NCBI GenBank assembly: GCA_019634975.1
Contig: JAHCAI010000006.1
Location: 124,001 to 188,000, forward strand
DNA from: Burkholderiales bacterium
GTDB lineage: Bacteria; Pseudomonadota; Gammaproteobacteria; Burkholderiales; SG8-41
DNA: 64,000 nt
Direction: 5' to 3'
Both the position numbers and the translations under genes were made by a program. This document shows, piece after piece, positions 1 through 8,321 of this stretch (positions are counted from its first letter, which is position 1; every line of letters starts with the position of its first letter). The notes under the pieces are model-generated. The model did not search any database, had not been told where the DNA came from, and was given only the letters and a program-made list of their open reading frames with translations.

Positions 1-559
1 AGGCCTGGCGCAGCTGGGCCAGCGTCACATTGCCGGCGCCTTCATGGTGGGCACGCACACGGCTCACCAGGTCGTCGACCTGGTTCTTCAATGCAAGCTT
101 GGTGAACACGCCGATGGCATTGGTATCCTTCAGTCGCTGCTCCAGCGTTGCCAGTGCCATCGCGGGCATTGCCGGCGCTGCTGCCGCGGCAGGCGGCGTC
201 TGTTTCTGCGGCAGCCGTGCGGGGGGTGTCGTTTTTGCCTGCGGTTTTGCCGCCGGTTTTCCGCTGCTGACGGGTTCCGCTTTGCTTGCGGGCACTGTCG
301 CAGGTGGCGTTTCGGGGGGCGGAGGACTGACCGGCGAGGGGGGGGATTCCGGTATCGCAGCGGGTTCCGGAGCGGCGAGCGCGGGTGCCGGAGAATCCGG
401 CAGGGGCAGGGACACTGCGGCCTCCACGGCCACTGCCGGCGGCTGTTCGGCGGCGATGGCTGCAGCGGGCGCAGCCTCGCTGGATTGCGCGTTGTTGCCC
501 AAGGCGCAGCCCGCCAGTTGCAGCAGCAGAATCCCGGAAATGAACAGGGGCAGTGACAT
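1..559 (-). CDS. Proline/alanine-rich lipoprotein, 3' end cut off by window edge
   Basis: The frame reads open from the ATG at 559 to the left edge of the window, so the gene is partial (186 codons seen). The N-terminus is a lipoprotein signal: a hydrophobic run followed by a lipobox L-A-G-C with the acylated Cys at residue 18. Residues about 20-135 are a low-complexity Ala/Pro/Glu linker, and the visible C-terminal part (about 140-186) looks helical and charged. It is divergent from the S4-domain gene at 684. No domain is recognised. A cell-envelope anchor or periplasmic linker protein is inferred from the signal alone. The absence of a stop over 559 nt, together with the lipobox, supports this frame over the antisense ones. 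Confidence 0.7.
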   Translation of the reverse strand, partial: MSLPLFISGILLLQLAGCALGNNAQSSEAAPAAAIAAEQPPAVAVEAAVSLPLPDSPAPALAAPEPAAIPESPPSPVSPPPPETPPATVPASKAEPVSSGKPAAKPQAKTTPPARLPQKQTPPAAAAAPAMPAMALATLEQRLKDTNAIGVFTKLALKNQVDDLVSRVRAHHEGAGNVTLAQLRQA

Positions 560-683
560 CGGCTCGCCGTCGGTGTGCAGAAGGATAATGCCGTTTGGAG
601 CCCGCGGCGCCGGCATGGTTCCCGGCACCACGCTCCAGTATGATCCCGTTTTCCTGATCAAACTGCCGCATAACGGATATTCC

Positions 684-905
684 GTGGACACCCGCCAGTT
701 CCAGCTCCGCTCCGAACATATCCGCCTTTGTGACCTGCTCAAGCTTGCCGGTGTCGTCGGCAGCGGGGGGGAGGGCAAGCATCTCGTTGCCGGGGGCGGG
801 GTAACGGTCGACGGACTGCCCGAAAGCCGCAAGACGGCGAAAATCCGCGCCGGACAGACAGTCGAATGTCGCGGTATCCGGATCGACGTGCTGGCTGCAG
901 CCTGA
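684..905 (+). CDS. S4-domain RNA-binding protein, YbcJ-like
   Basis: A 73-residue protein starting at GTG 684. Nearly all of it is one S4 RNA-binding domain, with the typical order LxxLLK, a G-x-G-G-x-x-K/H turn and VxVDG(x)xExRKxxKIxxGxxV near the C-terminus. The family (YbcJ/YaaA type) is small, cytoplasmic and ribosome- or RNA-associated. The GTG start is chosen because the domain begins directly after it, while the upstream open frame is antisense to the lipoprotein gene. The stop at 903-905 is followed immediately by the GTG of slyX, so the two are probably co-transcribed. Confidence 0.8.
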   Translation: MDTRQFQLRSEHIRLCDLLKLAGVVGSGGEGKHLVAGGGVTVDGLPESRKTAKIRAGQTVECRGIRIDVLAAA

Positions 906-1121
906 GTGCCGACTGCCAACGTGGAATCACGCCTCTCTGAAATCGAGGTCAAGCTGAGTTTCAGCGAGGACCTGCTCGAGGAGTTGAACCGGACCGTCGC
1001 CCGGCAGCAGCAGGAGATCGCAGAACTGCAGCGCCAGTTGCGCGACCTTCGGCTGCAGTTGCAACGCAGCCTGCCGGCGGAGCCTGGCGGTGCCGCACAC
1101 GAAATTCCACCGCACTACTGA
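906..1121 (+). CDS. slyX: SlyX family protein
   Basis: A 71-residue protein with a GTG start directly after the preceding stop. It has the SlyX pattern: N-terminal ESRLxEIExKLxFxExxLEELN, a continuous heptad-like coiled coil with Gln-rich QQQEIxxLQRQL, and a short C-terminus ending in PPHY. The length fits the family. SlyX proteins are small coiled-coil proteins of uncertain function. Its position between the S4 protein and a serine hydrolase suggests one transcription unit. Confidence 0.88.
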   Translation: MPTANVESRLSEIEVKLSFSEDLLEELNRTVARQQQEIAELQRQLRDLRLQLQRSLPAEPGGAAHEIPPHY

Positions 1122-1138
1122 CGCAGAATCCACCGCGC

Positions 1139-2362
1139 ATGAACAAGGCCGAGTTCCGCGATTTCCCGTTGCCGGCAGCCGAAGCGCGAGCGCTGGGCTT
1201 TGCGCCTGATCGCCTGCCGCGGATTGGCGCCGCCCTGCAGGCGGAGGTCGGGCGCGAAACCCTCCCGGGTGCCGTGCTGATGATTGCGCGGAGGGGGCGT
1301 CTCGGATATTGCGAGACTTTCGGGCACCTGGATCCGCAGTCGGGTGCGGTGATGCCGGCAGATGCGATATTCAGCATTGCGTCGATGACCAAGCCGCTGG
1401 TGGTGGTTGGCGCGCTGATGCTGTGCGAGGAGGGGCGCATGGCGGTCAATCATCCGGTGCGCCATTACCTGCCGCAGCTCGCGGGCATGCGCGTCAATCC
1501 GCCGCTGTGCGAAGGGGCGCCCGGTGCGCCTACCGAGGCACTCCGGCGCGAGATGACCATCGAGGACCTGATGCGCCACACCGCCGGGCTGAGCTATGGC
1601 CGGGGCGAGAAGGCGCTGTATGCGCGCTATCCGTTTTCCTCGGACATCGCGTCCTCGCGCTGGACCGGACCGGAATTCCTGGCGCAACTCGCGGCCTTGC
1701 CGCTGCATTATCAGCCGGGTTCGATGTGGGAGTACAGCCTGGGCCTCGACGTGCTGGGGCTGGCGATCGAGGCGGTCACCGGGCAGTCGCTGTCCATGTA
1801 TCTGGAGGAGCGGCTGTTTGCGCCGCTGCGCATGCCGGACACGGCATTCACGATCCCGCCGGGCAAGGTGTCGCGTTATGCGAAGGCGCTGCCGCGGGAT
1901 CCGGTGACCGGCGAACCGCAAACCCTGCGTGACGGCACCAGACCCCACAAATTCGATTGCGGCGGCGGGTGCGCGGTGTCGACCGCAGCCGACTACCTGC
2001 GGTTTGCCCAGATGCTGCTCAACGGCGGCGTGCTCGACGGCGTGCGCGTGCTGTCGCGGAAGACGGTCGAATACATGACAAGCGACCATCTGGGACCGGA
2101 GGTTGACCTTTCGAAGCTCAACGATTACCCCAACATCCGGGGTTATGGCTTCGGCCTCGGCGTCGCCGTTCGTCGCAGCGCCGGCCGCGGCGGCATGCCG
2201 GGCAGCCCCGGCGAATTCCACTGGGCGGGCTCTACCGGCACCTATTTCTGGGTGGACCCCGCCGAGGAACTGGTGACGGTGTTCATGGCTCACGCGCCGG
2301 GGATCATCCGCTATTACCATCGCCAGCTGCTGCATGCCCTGGTCCTGCAGGCCCTCGAATAG
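1139..2362 (+). CDS. Serine hydrolase of the class C beta-lactamase/esterase family
   Basis: A 407-residue protein with beta-lactamase family motifs: Ser-x-x-Lys as S82-M83-T84-K85 (nucleophile Ser82), the Tyr motif as Y199-S200-L201, and a late W-A-G-S-T-G segment in place of KTG. No signal peptide is seen, so it is probably cytoplasmic. Members lacking a secretion signal (EstB-like) are usually esterases or amidases rather than resistance enzymes, so esterase is the better inference. It lies 17 nt after slyX. The substrate cannot be told from sequence. Confidence 0.85.
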   Translation: MNKAEFRDFPLPAAEARALGFAPDRLPRIGAALQAEVGRETLPGAVLMIARRGRLGYCETFGHLDPQSGAVMPADAIFSIASMTKPLVVVGALMLCEEGRMAVNHPVRHYLPQLAGMRVNPPLCEGAPGAPTEALRREMTIEDLMRHTAGLSYGRGEKALYARYPFSSDIASSRWTGPEFLAQLAALPLHYQPGSMWEYSLGLDVLGLAIEAVTGQSLSMYLEERLFAPLRMPDTAFTIPPGKVSRYAKALPRDPVTGEPQTLRDGTRPHKFDCGGGCAVSTAADYLRFAQMLLNGGVLDGVRVLSRKTVEYMTSDHLGPEVDLSKLNDYPNIRGYGFGLGVAVRRSAGRGGMPGSPGEFHWAGSTGTYFWVDPAEELVTVFMAHAPGIIRYYHRQLLHALVLQALE

Positions 2363-2445
2363 TGCCGGCAGCCGGGCGCTGGCGCCCGGAACCTAAGCCG
2401 TTGTTTTCTTTGAAGGATGCCCCGGAAAATGCGATAATGCCGTCC

Positions 2446-2778
2446 ATGAACGACTCACAGCCTCCGCAGAATCCCCCCATTTCTCCCCGGGCACGCATGC
2501 AGGAATTGCTGGCCATTCCGGACCGCAATCGCACCGATGCCGAGTGGGACGAACTCAACGAGCTCGAGATCGCGCTCGCGTCCGGCAACCGGCAGGGCGC
2601 GCCCGATCCGCAGGGCCGCGCCTTGCACCAGCGGCAGAATGCCGGAGGCGGACGCATGCAGCAGCCCGGCGGGCGTCCCCAGGGTCCGAACAACAAGAGC
2701 CCCGGGGGCGGCAAGAAATTTCACAAGCGCCCCGGAAAACGGCGAGGTGGCGGTGGCGGCCAGCCGCCGCCCCAGTGA
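2446..2778 (+). CDS. Small Gly/Pro/Arg-tailed protein of unknown function
   Basis: A 110-residue protein. Residues about 10-45 are an ordered acidic helix-rich part (RARMQELLAIPDRNR, then WDELNELE). The rest is low-complexity Gly-Gln-Pro followed by a very basic Lys/Arg/Gly tail. ATG 2446 is preferred because the 28 upstream in-frame residues overlap the preceding stop and look non-coding. The basic tail suggests nucleic-acid contact, but that is inference; I do not recognise the family. It is followed 18 nt later by a strong terminator. Confidence 0.6.
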   Translation: MNDSQPPQNPPISPRARMQELLAIPDRNRTDAEWDELNELEIALASGNRQGAPDPQGRALHQRQNAGGGRMQQPGGRPQGPNNKSPGGGKKFHKRPGKRRGGGGGQPPPQ

Positions 2779-2796
2779 CAGGAGCTGCAACCTGAC

Positions 2797-2825
2797 AAGG
2801 CCGCGCGACCTGCGCGGCCTTTTTT
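2797..2825 (+). terminator. Rho-independent terminator
   Basis: A perfect 10-bp stem (AAGGCCGCGC paired with GCGCGGCCTT) with a 5-nt loop, running into a T tract at 2820-2825. It ends the transcript of the small basic protein. Confidence 0.9.
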
Positions 2826-2849
2826 GCATCAGCAAATCCGGAGCCTGAC

Positions 2850-3128
2850 ATGGCGATGAAGCCCACCGAACTGCAGAAGCACAACGCGCTGAAACTGGTC
2901 AACAGGATGAAATCGGCGGCATCCCCGGGGCGCTTCGGCGCGAGCCCGGGCACGGTTCCCGACCGCCGGGAACGTCGGCGGATCGACCAGGCGCGCGGGC
3001 TGGTGCCTTTCGCGGTCAAGCTGGACGGCGATCTGGTGCAAGGGCTCCATGCACGGGCCAGGGAGCGGGGCGTGCCGCTCAATGATCTGGTTGCCGACCT
3101 GCTGCGCAGGGGCCTCGAAGCCGAGTAG
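2850..3128 (+). CDS. Small hypothetical protein with a possible ribbon-helix-helix end
   Basis: A 92-residue basic protein, not recognised. The first half is Lys/Arg-rich (MKPTELQKHN, then PDRRERRRIDQ). The second half has the outline of a ribbon-helix-helix fold: a short strand (VPFAVKLDGD), then two helices (LVQGLHARARERG and LNDLVADLLRRGL). This would fit a small DNA-binding regulator, but no family match can be claimed. It follows the terminator at 2797-2825 and is convergent with the epimerase gene, 6 nt away. Confidence 0.6.
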   Translation: MAMKPTELQKHNALKLVNRMKSAASPGRFGASPGTVPDRRERRRIDQARGLVPFAVKLDGDLVQGLHARARERGVPLNDLVADLLRRGLEAE

Positions 3129-3134
3129 CCGCCG

Positions 3135-3548
3135 TCAGTGCCCGCTGCCGGCGGGCAGTTCCGCCAGCTCGATCAGGCAGTTTTCGGTTGCCGACGGATC
3201 CAGGAAGGCGATGCGGCAGCCGGCATGGCCGATGCGCGGCTTTTCGTCGAGCAGCGGAATGCCCTTTGCCTTCAGCTCGGCCAGCGCTTCGTCGATGTTC
3301 TCGACCTCGAGGCAGATGTGGTTCAGGCCGCCCTTGCCCTCGGCAATGAGTTTTGACTGCTTGCTGTCGGGAGTCAGACCTGCAAGCAGCTCCACCATCG
3401 AGTCGCCCACCGGGTAGAGGGCAAGCCGCCGGGTGGCGTTGTCCTCCGTGCCGGCCAGCTTGATGCCGAAGCAGCCTTCCCACAACTTGCGGCTCGCCTC
3501 CACGTCGCGGACGACGATGCCGACATGCTCGATGCGCTTGACTTTCAT
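3135..3548 (-). CDS. mce: Methylmalonyl-CoA epimerase-like VOC protein
   Basis: A 137-residue vicinal-oxygen-chelate protein of the usual epimerase size. It has two beta-alpha-beta-beta-beta modules, with likely metal ligands in IEHVGIVV (His8), GLNHICLEV and the terminal ENCLIELAE. Family members interconvert (R)- and (S)-methylmalonyl-CoA in propionate and branched-chain metabolism. A good GGAGGT ribosome site precedes the ATG at 3548. No mutase is in the window, so a related lactoylglutathione-lyase-type role is possible. Confidence 0.85.
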   Translation of the reverse strand: MKVKRIEHVGIVVRDVEASRKLWEGCFGIKLAGTEDNATRRLALYPVGDSMVELLAGLTPDSKQSKLIAEGKGGLNHICLEVENIDEALAELKAKGIPLLDEKPRIGHAGCRIAFLDPSATENCLIELAELPAGSGH

Positions 3549-3656
3549 GGTTGACCTCCCGCCGGGCGTTGCCCCGCATCATGCCCCGCGCAAAGCGTGG
3601 ACTCAAGTCCGCGATGCCGGACGACCCGGGTGTAACATTGCGCGATACCGCAACCG

Positions 3657-4094
3657 ATGCAGATCATGACCGGAAAAAAGCAGCAGTCCGAGCCGCGATG
3701 GCGTTCCACCGTGCCGCTCTACATCCATCTCGGCTTCGAGCTCGATGCGCTCGATGACGGCCGCTCGCAGGTGCGTCTCGGATTCCAGCCCCATCTCGGC
3801 AATTCGCGCGGCGAGGTTCATGGCGGAACAGTCGCCGCGATTGTCGATGCGGCCATGTCGCAGGCGGTGCGCTCCCTGGTCGACATGGAAATGGGTGTGG
3901 CCACGATGACCATGAACCTCAGTTACCTGGCGCCGGCGAAGGGAGAGATCATCTGCCGCGGGAGCGTGATCAAGCGTGGCCGCAGCATCATGTTCACCGA
4001 GGCGGAGGTGATCGGCGAAGACGGCGAGACCGCCTGCCGGGCCACCGCGAGTTACCGCATCCTGCCGAAGACCGTGTATGGCAGGAAATCCTGA
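3657..4094 (+). CDS. PaaI-type hotdog thioesterase
   Basis: A 145-residue single hotdog-fold protein. It carries the PaaI signature G-E-V-H-G-G-T-x-A-x-x-x-D-x-A followed by TMTMNLSYLAPAKG. Such enzymes hydrolyse acyl- or phenylacetyl-CoA thioesters in the cytoplasm. The start may be ATG 3657 or ATG 3666, and no strong ribosome site separates them. It is divergent from the epimerase gene; both act on CoA esters, which is suggestive only. Confidence 0.85.
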   Translation: MQIMTGKKQQSEPRWRSTVPLYIHLGFELDALDDGRSQVRLGFQPHLGNSRGEVHGGTVAAIVDAAMSQAVRSLVDMEMGVATMTMNLSYLAPAKGEIICRGSVIKRGRSIMFTEAEVIGEDGETACRATASYRILPKTVYGRKS

Positions 4095-4139
4095 AGCCTG
4101 CTGCACGACCGCGGCCCTTGATCACAGAGGAGGTATCGC

Positions 4140-5018
4140 ATGAGTTCCCTGGACATCCATGCCGGAGCGAAGGAGACGCTGCCGCCCGCGGATTTCCGCT
4201 GGCCCGGCGGCAAGCGCATAGCGGTGTTTTTCCGGGTTTCCTTCGAGTGGTGGTCCGACGGCAAGTGGCCGGGGATTGGACCGATGGGCAATCCGCTGAG
4301 ACCCGGCGTGCCCGACCTCAATGCCGTCGGCTGGGCCGAGTACGGACACCGCCGCGGCATCCATCGCATCCTCGACGTGCTCGGCCGCCAGGGTGTCAGT
4401 GCCACGATCAATGTCAGCGGCATCATGGCCGAGCGTTACCCGGAGATCGTGCGGCGGATTGCGGAGGAAGGCCATGAAGTCGTGGCTCATTCCTACACCA
4501 TGGACATGATTCCCTGCTATCTGTCCGAGGAGGAGGAGCGCGCCAACATCGTGCACACCACGGAGTTGATCGAGCGTGCCACCGGCAGCCGTCCGCGTGG
4601 CTGGATCAGCCCGCGCAGCACCCCGGGCCTGCGCTCGCCCCGCCTGCTGGCCGAGGCCGGCTACGAGTGGCACGGTGACACCCTGAACGACGATCTTCCT
4701 TACCTGGTGGATTTCGGTGACCGGTCGATCGTGGCCTTTCCCAACAACACCGAGGTCAACGATCTGCCGCTTTACATGCGCCATGGCAACGCGCCGAAAG
4801 TCATGCTGGAAATCTTCGAGCACTGGCTGGATTGCGCAAGGCATCGCGAGACCGGCGCGGTGCGCATGGATCCGGCCATACATACCCATGTTTTCGGCCG
4901 CTCCCCCGGCCTGTTTGTCTACGAAGACATCATCAAGGCGGCCAAGGCGGCCGGCGATGTGTGGATTGGCACCCGTTCGGTGGCGGTCGACCATTTCAGG
5001 CGCGCGATCGGCCGCTGA
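4140..5018 (+). CDS. Polysaccharide deacetylase-fold protein, PuuE/allantoinase-like
   Basis: A 292-residue protein of the NodB-like carbohydrate esterase 4 fold. It resembles the PuuE (uric-acid-pathway allantoinase) and cyclic imidase group, with GHEVVAHSYTMD holding likely metal His residues (H112, H117). The classical catalytic Asp-Asp motif of true deacetylases is absent: the first strand reads FFRVSFEWW. A C-N hydrolase on a small molecule is therefore more likely than a cell-wall enzyme. A strong AGGAGG precedes the ATG. It is followed 26 nt later by a Bug solute receptor, so receptor and enzyme may handle the same compound. Confidence 0.8.
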   Translation: MSSLDIHAGAKETLPPADFRWPGGKRIAVFFRVSFEWWSDGKWPGIGPMGNPLRPGVPDLNAVGWAEYGHRRGIHRILDVLGRQGVSATINVSGIMAERYPEIVRRIAEEGHEVVAHSYTMDMIPCYLSEEEERANIVHTTELIERATGSRPRGWISPRSTPGLRSPRLLAEAGYEWHGDTLNDDLPYLVDFGDRSIVAFPNNTEVNDLPLYMRHGNAPKVMLEIFEHWLDCARHRETGAVRMDPAIHTHVFGRSPGLFVYEDIIKAAKAAGDVWIGTRSVAVDHFRRAIGR

Positions 5019-5044
5019 AGGCCACAACAATCGAGGAGAGAATC

Positions 5045-6040
5045 ATGAGGACTTCCAGGACTTTGATCCATTTCGCGGGGGCAGTCATTGTCGCGTCCCT
5101 CGCTTCCCCCGCTGCCGCGCAGCGGCAGGCGGCGGATCCTGCGGCCGGCTTCCCCAGCAGGCCCATCCGCCTGATCGTGCCGTTCGCGCCGCAGGGCCCG
5201 AACGACCTGCTGGCGCGCATGGTCGGTGCACGGCTCACGGAATCCTGGGGGCAGCAGGTCGTGGTCGACAACAGGCCGGGGGGCGGGACCGTGATCGGCA
5301 CCGACCTGGCCATGCGCGCACCAGCCGACGGTTACACCATGCTCATGCTCTCGACGAGCACGGCGGTAAATCCCTCTCTCAGATCCAGTCTGCCCTACGA
5401 TACGCTGAAGGACCTGCAGCCGCTGATCAACCTGGCGGTGTCCCCCAATATCCTGGTTTCGCACCCGTCCGTTGCCGCGAAAAGCATTGCGGAATTGCTG
5501 GCGCTGGCGAAAGCGAAGCCCGGCGAGATTACCTATGCCTCCGGCGGCACTGGAGCCGCAACCCACCTGGCCGGCGAGCTGCTGGCCAACATGGGCGGGG
5601 TGAAGATGACCCACGTGCCCTACAAAGGCGCCAATCCGGCGACGATTGACCTGCTGGGCGGGCGCGTGTCCTGGATGTTCGGAACGATTTTGCCGACGCT
5701 GCCCCATGTCAATGCCGGCAAGCTGCGTGCGCTCGGCATCAGCTCGCTCAAGCGCGCGCCGACATTGCCCGATGTGCCGGCCATTGCCGAGACGCTGCCC
5801 GGATTCGAGGCGGTGTCGTTCTACGGCATCGGCCTGCCGGCCGGGGCTCCCGCGGCGGTACTGGCCAAACTCAACGCCGAGATCGCGCGCATCATCACCA
5901 TGCCTGAAACACGCGAGCAGTTGCGCAAGCAGGGTGCCGAAGCCGTCGGCAACAGCCAGGCCGAATTCACCGCATTCTTTCGCGGCGAAATGAAGAAATG
6001 GGCCAAGGTCGTCAAGGAAGCGGGAATCAAGGCCGATTGA
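5045..6040 (+). CDS. Bug/TctC-family periplasmic solute-binding protein (no. 1)
   Basis: A 331-residue receptor of the tripartite tricarboxylate transporter (TTT) family. An N-terminal signal peptide (to about A-A-A-Q-R) is followed by the family start FPSRPIRLIVPFAP, the ligand-loop D-N-R-P-G-G-G and MTHVPYKGA. The ATG at 5045 is taken because it starts the signal peptide and has a GGAGAG site. Its position after the deacetylase-like gene suggests co-expression. No TctA/TctB genes are adjacent, so it must use membrane subunits encoded elsewhere, or act as an orphan sensor. Confidence 0.92.
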   Translation: MRTSRTLIHFAGAVIVASLASPAAAQRQAADPAAGFPSRPIRLIVPFAPQGPNDLLARMVGARLTESWGQQVVVDNRPGGGTVIGTDLAMRAPADGYTMLMLSTSTAVNPSLRSSLPYDTLKDLQPLINLAVSPNILVSHPSVAAKSIAELLALAKAKPGEITYASGGTGAATHLAGELLANMGGVKMTHVPYKGANPATIDLLGGRVSWMFGTILPTLPHVNAGKLRALGISSLKRAPTLPDVPAIAETLPGFEAVSFYGIGLPAGAPAAVLAKLNAEIARIITMPETREQLRKQGAEAVGNSQAEFTAFFRGEMKKWAKVVKEAGIKAD

Positions 6041-6049
6041 GCCTGGCCG

Positions 6050-6532
6050 ATGCCGAGTCGCCGCTGGCTGCTACTGGTCTTGCTGTGCCTGTTGAGTCCG
6101 GCGTCGAACGGATCTGACCAGGGCGGGCTGCCAGCCTTGGATGTCGAGGCATATTTCCGCACACTCGAGCGGCCCGCCAGTCCCAACCACTGGCTTGCCG
6201 CGCCGGCTGATTTTCCCGGCCATCCGGACGGGATCGCGCCAGTGTTCGCGGTGCCGGTAGCCGTGCTGCAGGATGCCTTCAAATCCGTGCTGCGGCAGAT
6301 GCCTGGCGCCGAGGTGGTTTCCGTGTCGGCAGGCGGCATGCACCTTGTCGTGACCACCCGCATATTCCGCTTTCGCGACGACGTCCGCGTTCAGTTCATT
6401 CCCCTGGGACCGCAGCAGTCGACGCTGGCGCTGTATTCCGCGTCCCGCGTCGGCTACTGGGATTTCGGAACCAACCGGCGACGCGTCGAAGACTGGCTCG
6501 CGCGGCTTGCAGCCGCGCTGGACGCGCGCTGA
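6050..6532 (+). CDS. DUF1499 protein with signal peptide
   Basis: A 160-residue protein with an N-terminal hydrophobic signal (RRWLLLVLLCLLSPAS). The following DUF1499 domain is recognised from the AVVSV/TTRIFRFRDDVxVQF strand pattern and the C-terminal ASRVGYWDFGTNRRRVEDWL motif. The family is common in proteobacteria, exported, and of unknown biochemistry. The gene begins 9 nt after the Bug stop, so it is probably the last gene of that transcript. Confidence 0.8.
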   Translation: MPSRRWLLLVLLCLLSPASNGSDQGGLPALDVEAYFRTLERPASPNHWLAAPADFPGHPDGIAPVFAVPVAVLQDAFKSVLRQMPGAEVVSVSAGGMHLVVTTRIFRFRDDVRVQFIPLGPQQSTLALYSASRVGYWDFGTNRRRVEDWLARLAAALDAR

Positions 6533-6543
6533 GCCTGCAGCGG

Positions 6544-7164
6544 CTAGTTCTCCAGCGGCGGCAGGGGCAGCGGCGTGCCGGGCGGCACCGGAGTCCGGTC
6601 CACATTGAGGCACATCGACACCAGCACGTAGAAGCCGTTGACCGAAATCAGGTCGACCACGCCGCGCTCGCCGAAGCGGGCCACCGCCCGCGCGTAAGTG
6701 TCATCGCTGATTTCCTTGGTGTCCTGCAATTCCTGCGAAAACTCGTAAACCAGGGTTTCGTCGGGATCCATGCCTTCCGGGCGCCGGCCTGCGGCGATGG
6801 CATCGGCGATCTTCGGATCGAGCCCGCCCTCCAGCGCCAGCTTGTGGTGGGCGACCCATTCATACTGTGAAGTCCAGTTGCGCGCGGTGACGAGGATGGC
6901 CAGCTCGTTGAGCTTGCCGGAAAGCGAACTGCGGAAACGGATTTCCTCGCCCAGCTGCTGGATCAGCCCGCCGATGCCCGGGCTGCGCAGCCAGACATTG
7001 AACGGACCGCCAAGGGGGCCGGGCTTGGATGCGCCGGAACTTGCGAGCCTGGCGCGCGGGCCCGACTTGATGGCATCGCTCAGCGCCTTCTGTTCGGGCG
7101 TCAGCTGCTCCAGCGGAATCAGCCGGAAGCGGCGGTTGTCGGTGCTGCTGTTGGATTCGCTCAT
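6544..7164 (-). CDS. Carboxymuconolactone decarboxylase-family protein (no CxxC)
   Basis: A 206-residue helical CMD/AhpD-fold protein. It belongs to the branch without redox cysteines: the position of the CxxC reads TARNWTSQYEWVAHH. This branch includes 4-carboxymuconolactone decarboxylase and many uncharacterised enzymes of aromatic catabolism. The ATG at 7164 (MSESNSS) is preferred over the upstream frame, which runs into the intergenic region shared with the Bug gene. It is divergent from Bug no. 2, a common arrangement for a catabolic enzyme and its solute receptor. Confidence 0.82.
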   Translation of the reverse strand: MSESNSSTDNRRFRLIPLEQLTPEQKALSDAIKSGPRARLASSGASKPGPLGGPFNVWLRSPGIGGLIQQLGEEIRFRSSLSGKLNELAILVTARNWTSQYEWVAHHKLALEGGLDPKIADAIAAGRRPEGMDPDETLVYEFSQELQDTKEISDDTYARAVARFGERGVVDLISVNGFYVLVSMCLNVDRTPVPPGTPLPLPPLEN

Positions 7165-7263
7165 GATCAATCCTGGACAAAACCGCAAGCTAACATGAAC
7201 CCAGGAATCTGATGCTAGGATGCGGCCCTCAATCCGGAACCTGCCACGCAACCCGTCCATATC

Positions 7264-8241
7264 ATGAGAAATCCCTCTCCCGTTGCCGCCCTGGTCTCTT
7301 CAGTGGCCTTTGTGCTGCCGTTCATGCTTCCGCTTTCCGCGGCAGCGCAGGCGTTTCCGTCCAAGCCGGTCCGCATCGTCGTGCCGGCGGCGCCCGGTGG
7401 AGGCACTGACATCCTTGCGCGCCTGCTGGCGCCCAAGCTGCAGGAGCAGTTCGGCCAGCAGATTGTCATCGAGAACCGTGCCGGCGGTGCGACCATGATC
7501 GGTACCGAGTTTGTCGCGCGCTCCGCGCCCGACGGCCACACCCTGGTCATTGCGACCACGCCGCACGCGATCAACCCCACGCTTTACCAGAAGGTGCCGT
7601 TCGATCCGGTCAAGGATTTCACGATGATCAGCCAGCTCGGCAAGACCACGACCGTGCTGGTGGTGCACCCTTCGCTGCCGGTAAAGAACGTGAAGGAGTT
7701 CATCGCGCTCGCCAGATCGCGCCCGGGACAGCTGACCGCCGGTACGGCGGCCGGCAACTCGGCGTACCTGGCAGTGGAAATGCTCAAGACCATGGCCAAG
7801 ATCGATGCCCTCAACATTCCCTACAAGGGGGCGGGACAGGCCTTGAGCGATCTCGTTGCCGGCCACGTCCAGTTCCAGGTCAACACCCTGCTCGCGGCCA
7901 AGCCTTTCATCGAGTCCGGACGCCTGCGCGCGATCGGCATCTGCAGCGCACAGCGCTCCCCGGCGCTGCCGGGGATCCAGGCCATCGGTGAAACACTGCC
8001 CGGCTTCGAGACCAGCGGCTGGTATGCCCTGCTCGGGCCCGCCGGCATTCCGCGCGAAGTCACGCTGCGCGTGCATGACGGTTTTGCCAAGGCGCTGCGC
8101 CTGCCGGAAATCACCAAGGGCCTCTCCCAGCGGGGCGTCGAGGTCGTGGCGGGTACACCCGACGAGCTGGCGAAGATCATGCCGCTCGAAATCCGGAAAT
8201 GGGGCGATGTCGTGCGCGCATCCGGGGCGACGCCGGGCTGA
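7264..8241 (+). CDS. Bug/TctC-family periplasmic solute-binding protein (no. 2)
   Basis: A 325-residue TTT receptor. A signal peptide ending near A-A-A-Q-A is followed by FPSKPVRIVVPAAPGGGTD, then ENRAGGATMIG and LNIPYKGAGQAL. The ribosome site is weak. It is divergent from the CMD-like gene and convergent with the HIT-like gene. No membrane partner is nearby. The ligand is unknown; the family binds carboxylates, dicarboxylates, nicotinate and similar acids. Confidence 0.92.
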   Translation: MRNPSPVAALVSSVAFVLPFMLPLSAAAQAFPSKPVRIVVPAAPGGGTDILARLLAPKLQEQFGQQIVIENRAGGATMIGTEFVARSAPDGHTLVIATTPHAINPTLYQKVPFDPVKDFTMISQLGKTTTVLVVHPSLPVKNVKEFIALARSRPGQLTAGTAAGNSAYLAVEMLKTMAKIDALNIPYKGAGQALSDLVAGHVQFQVNTLLAAKPFIESGRLRAIGICSAQRSPALPGIQAIGETLPGFETSGWYALLGPAGIPREVTLRVHDGFAKALRLPEITKGLSQRGVEVVAGTPDELAKIMPLEIRKWGDVVRASGATPG

Positions 8242-8321
8242 CGGCGGATCGATTCCCGGCGCGAGGCCGGGACGCGCCAGCAGCCGCCGCGACAGCGGCG
8301 GCCGAATCAGAAACCGCCGAA

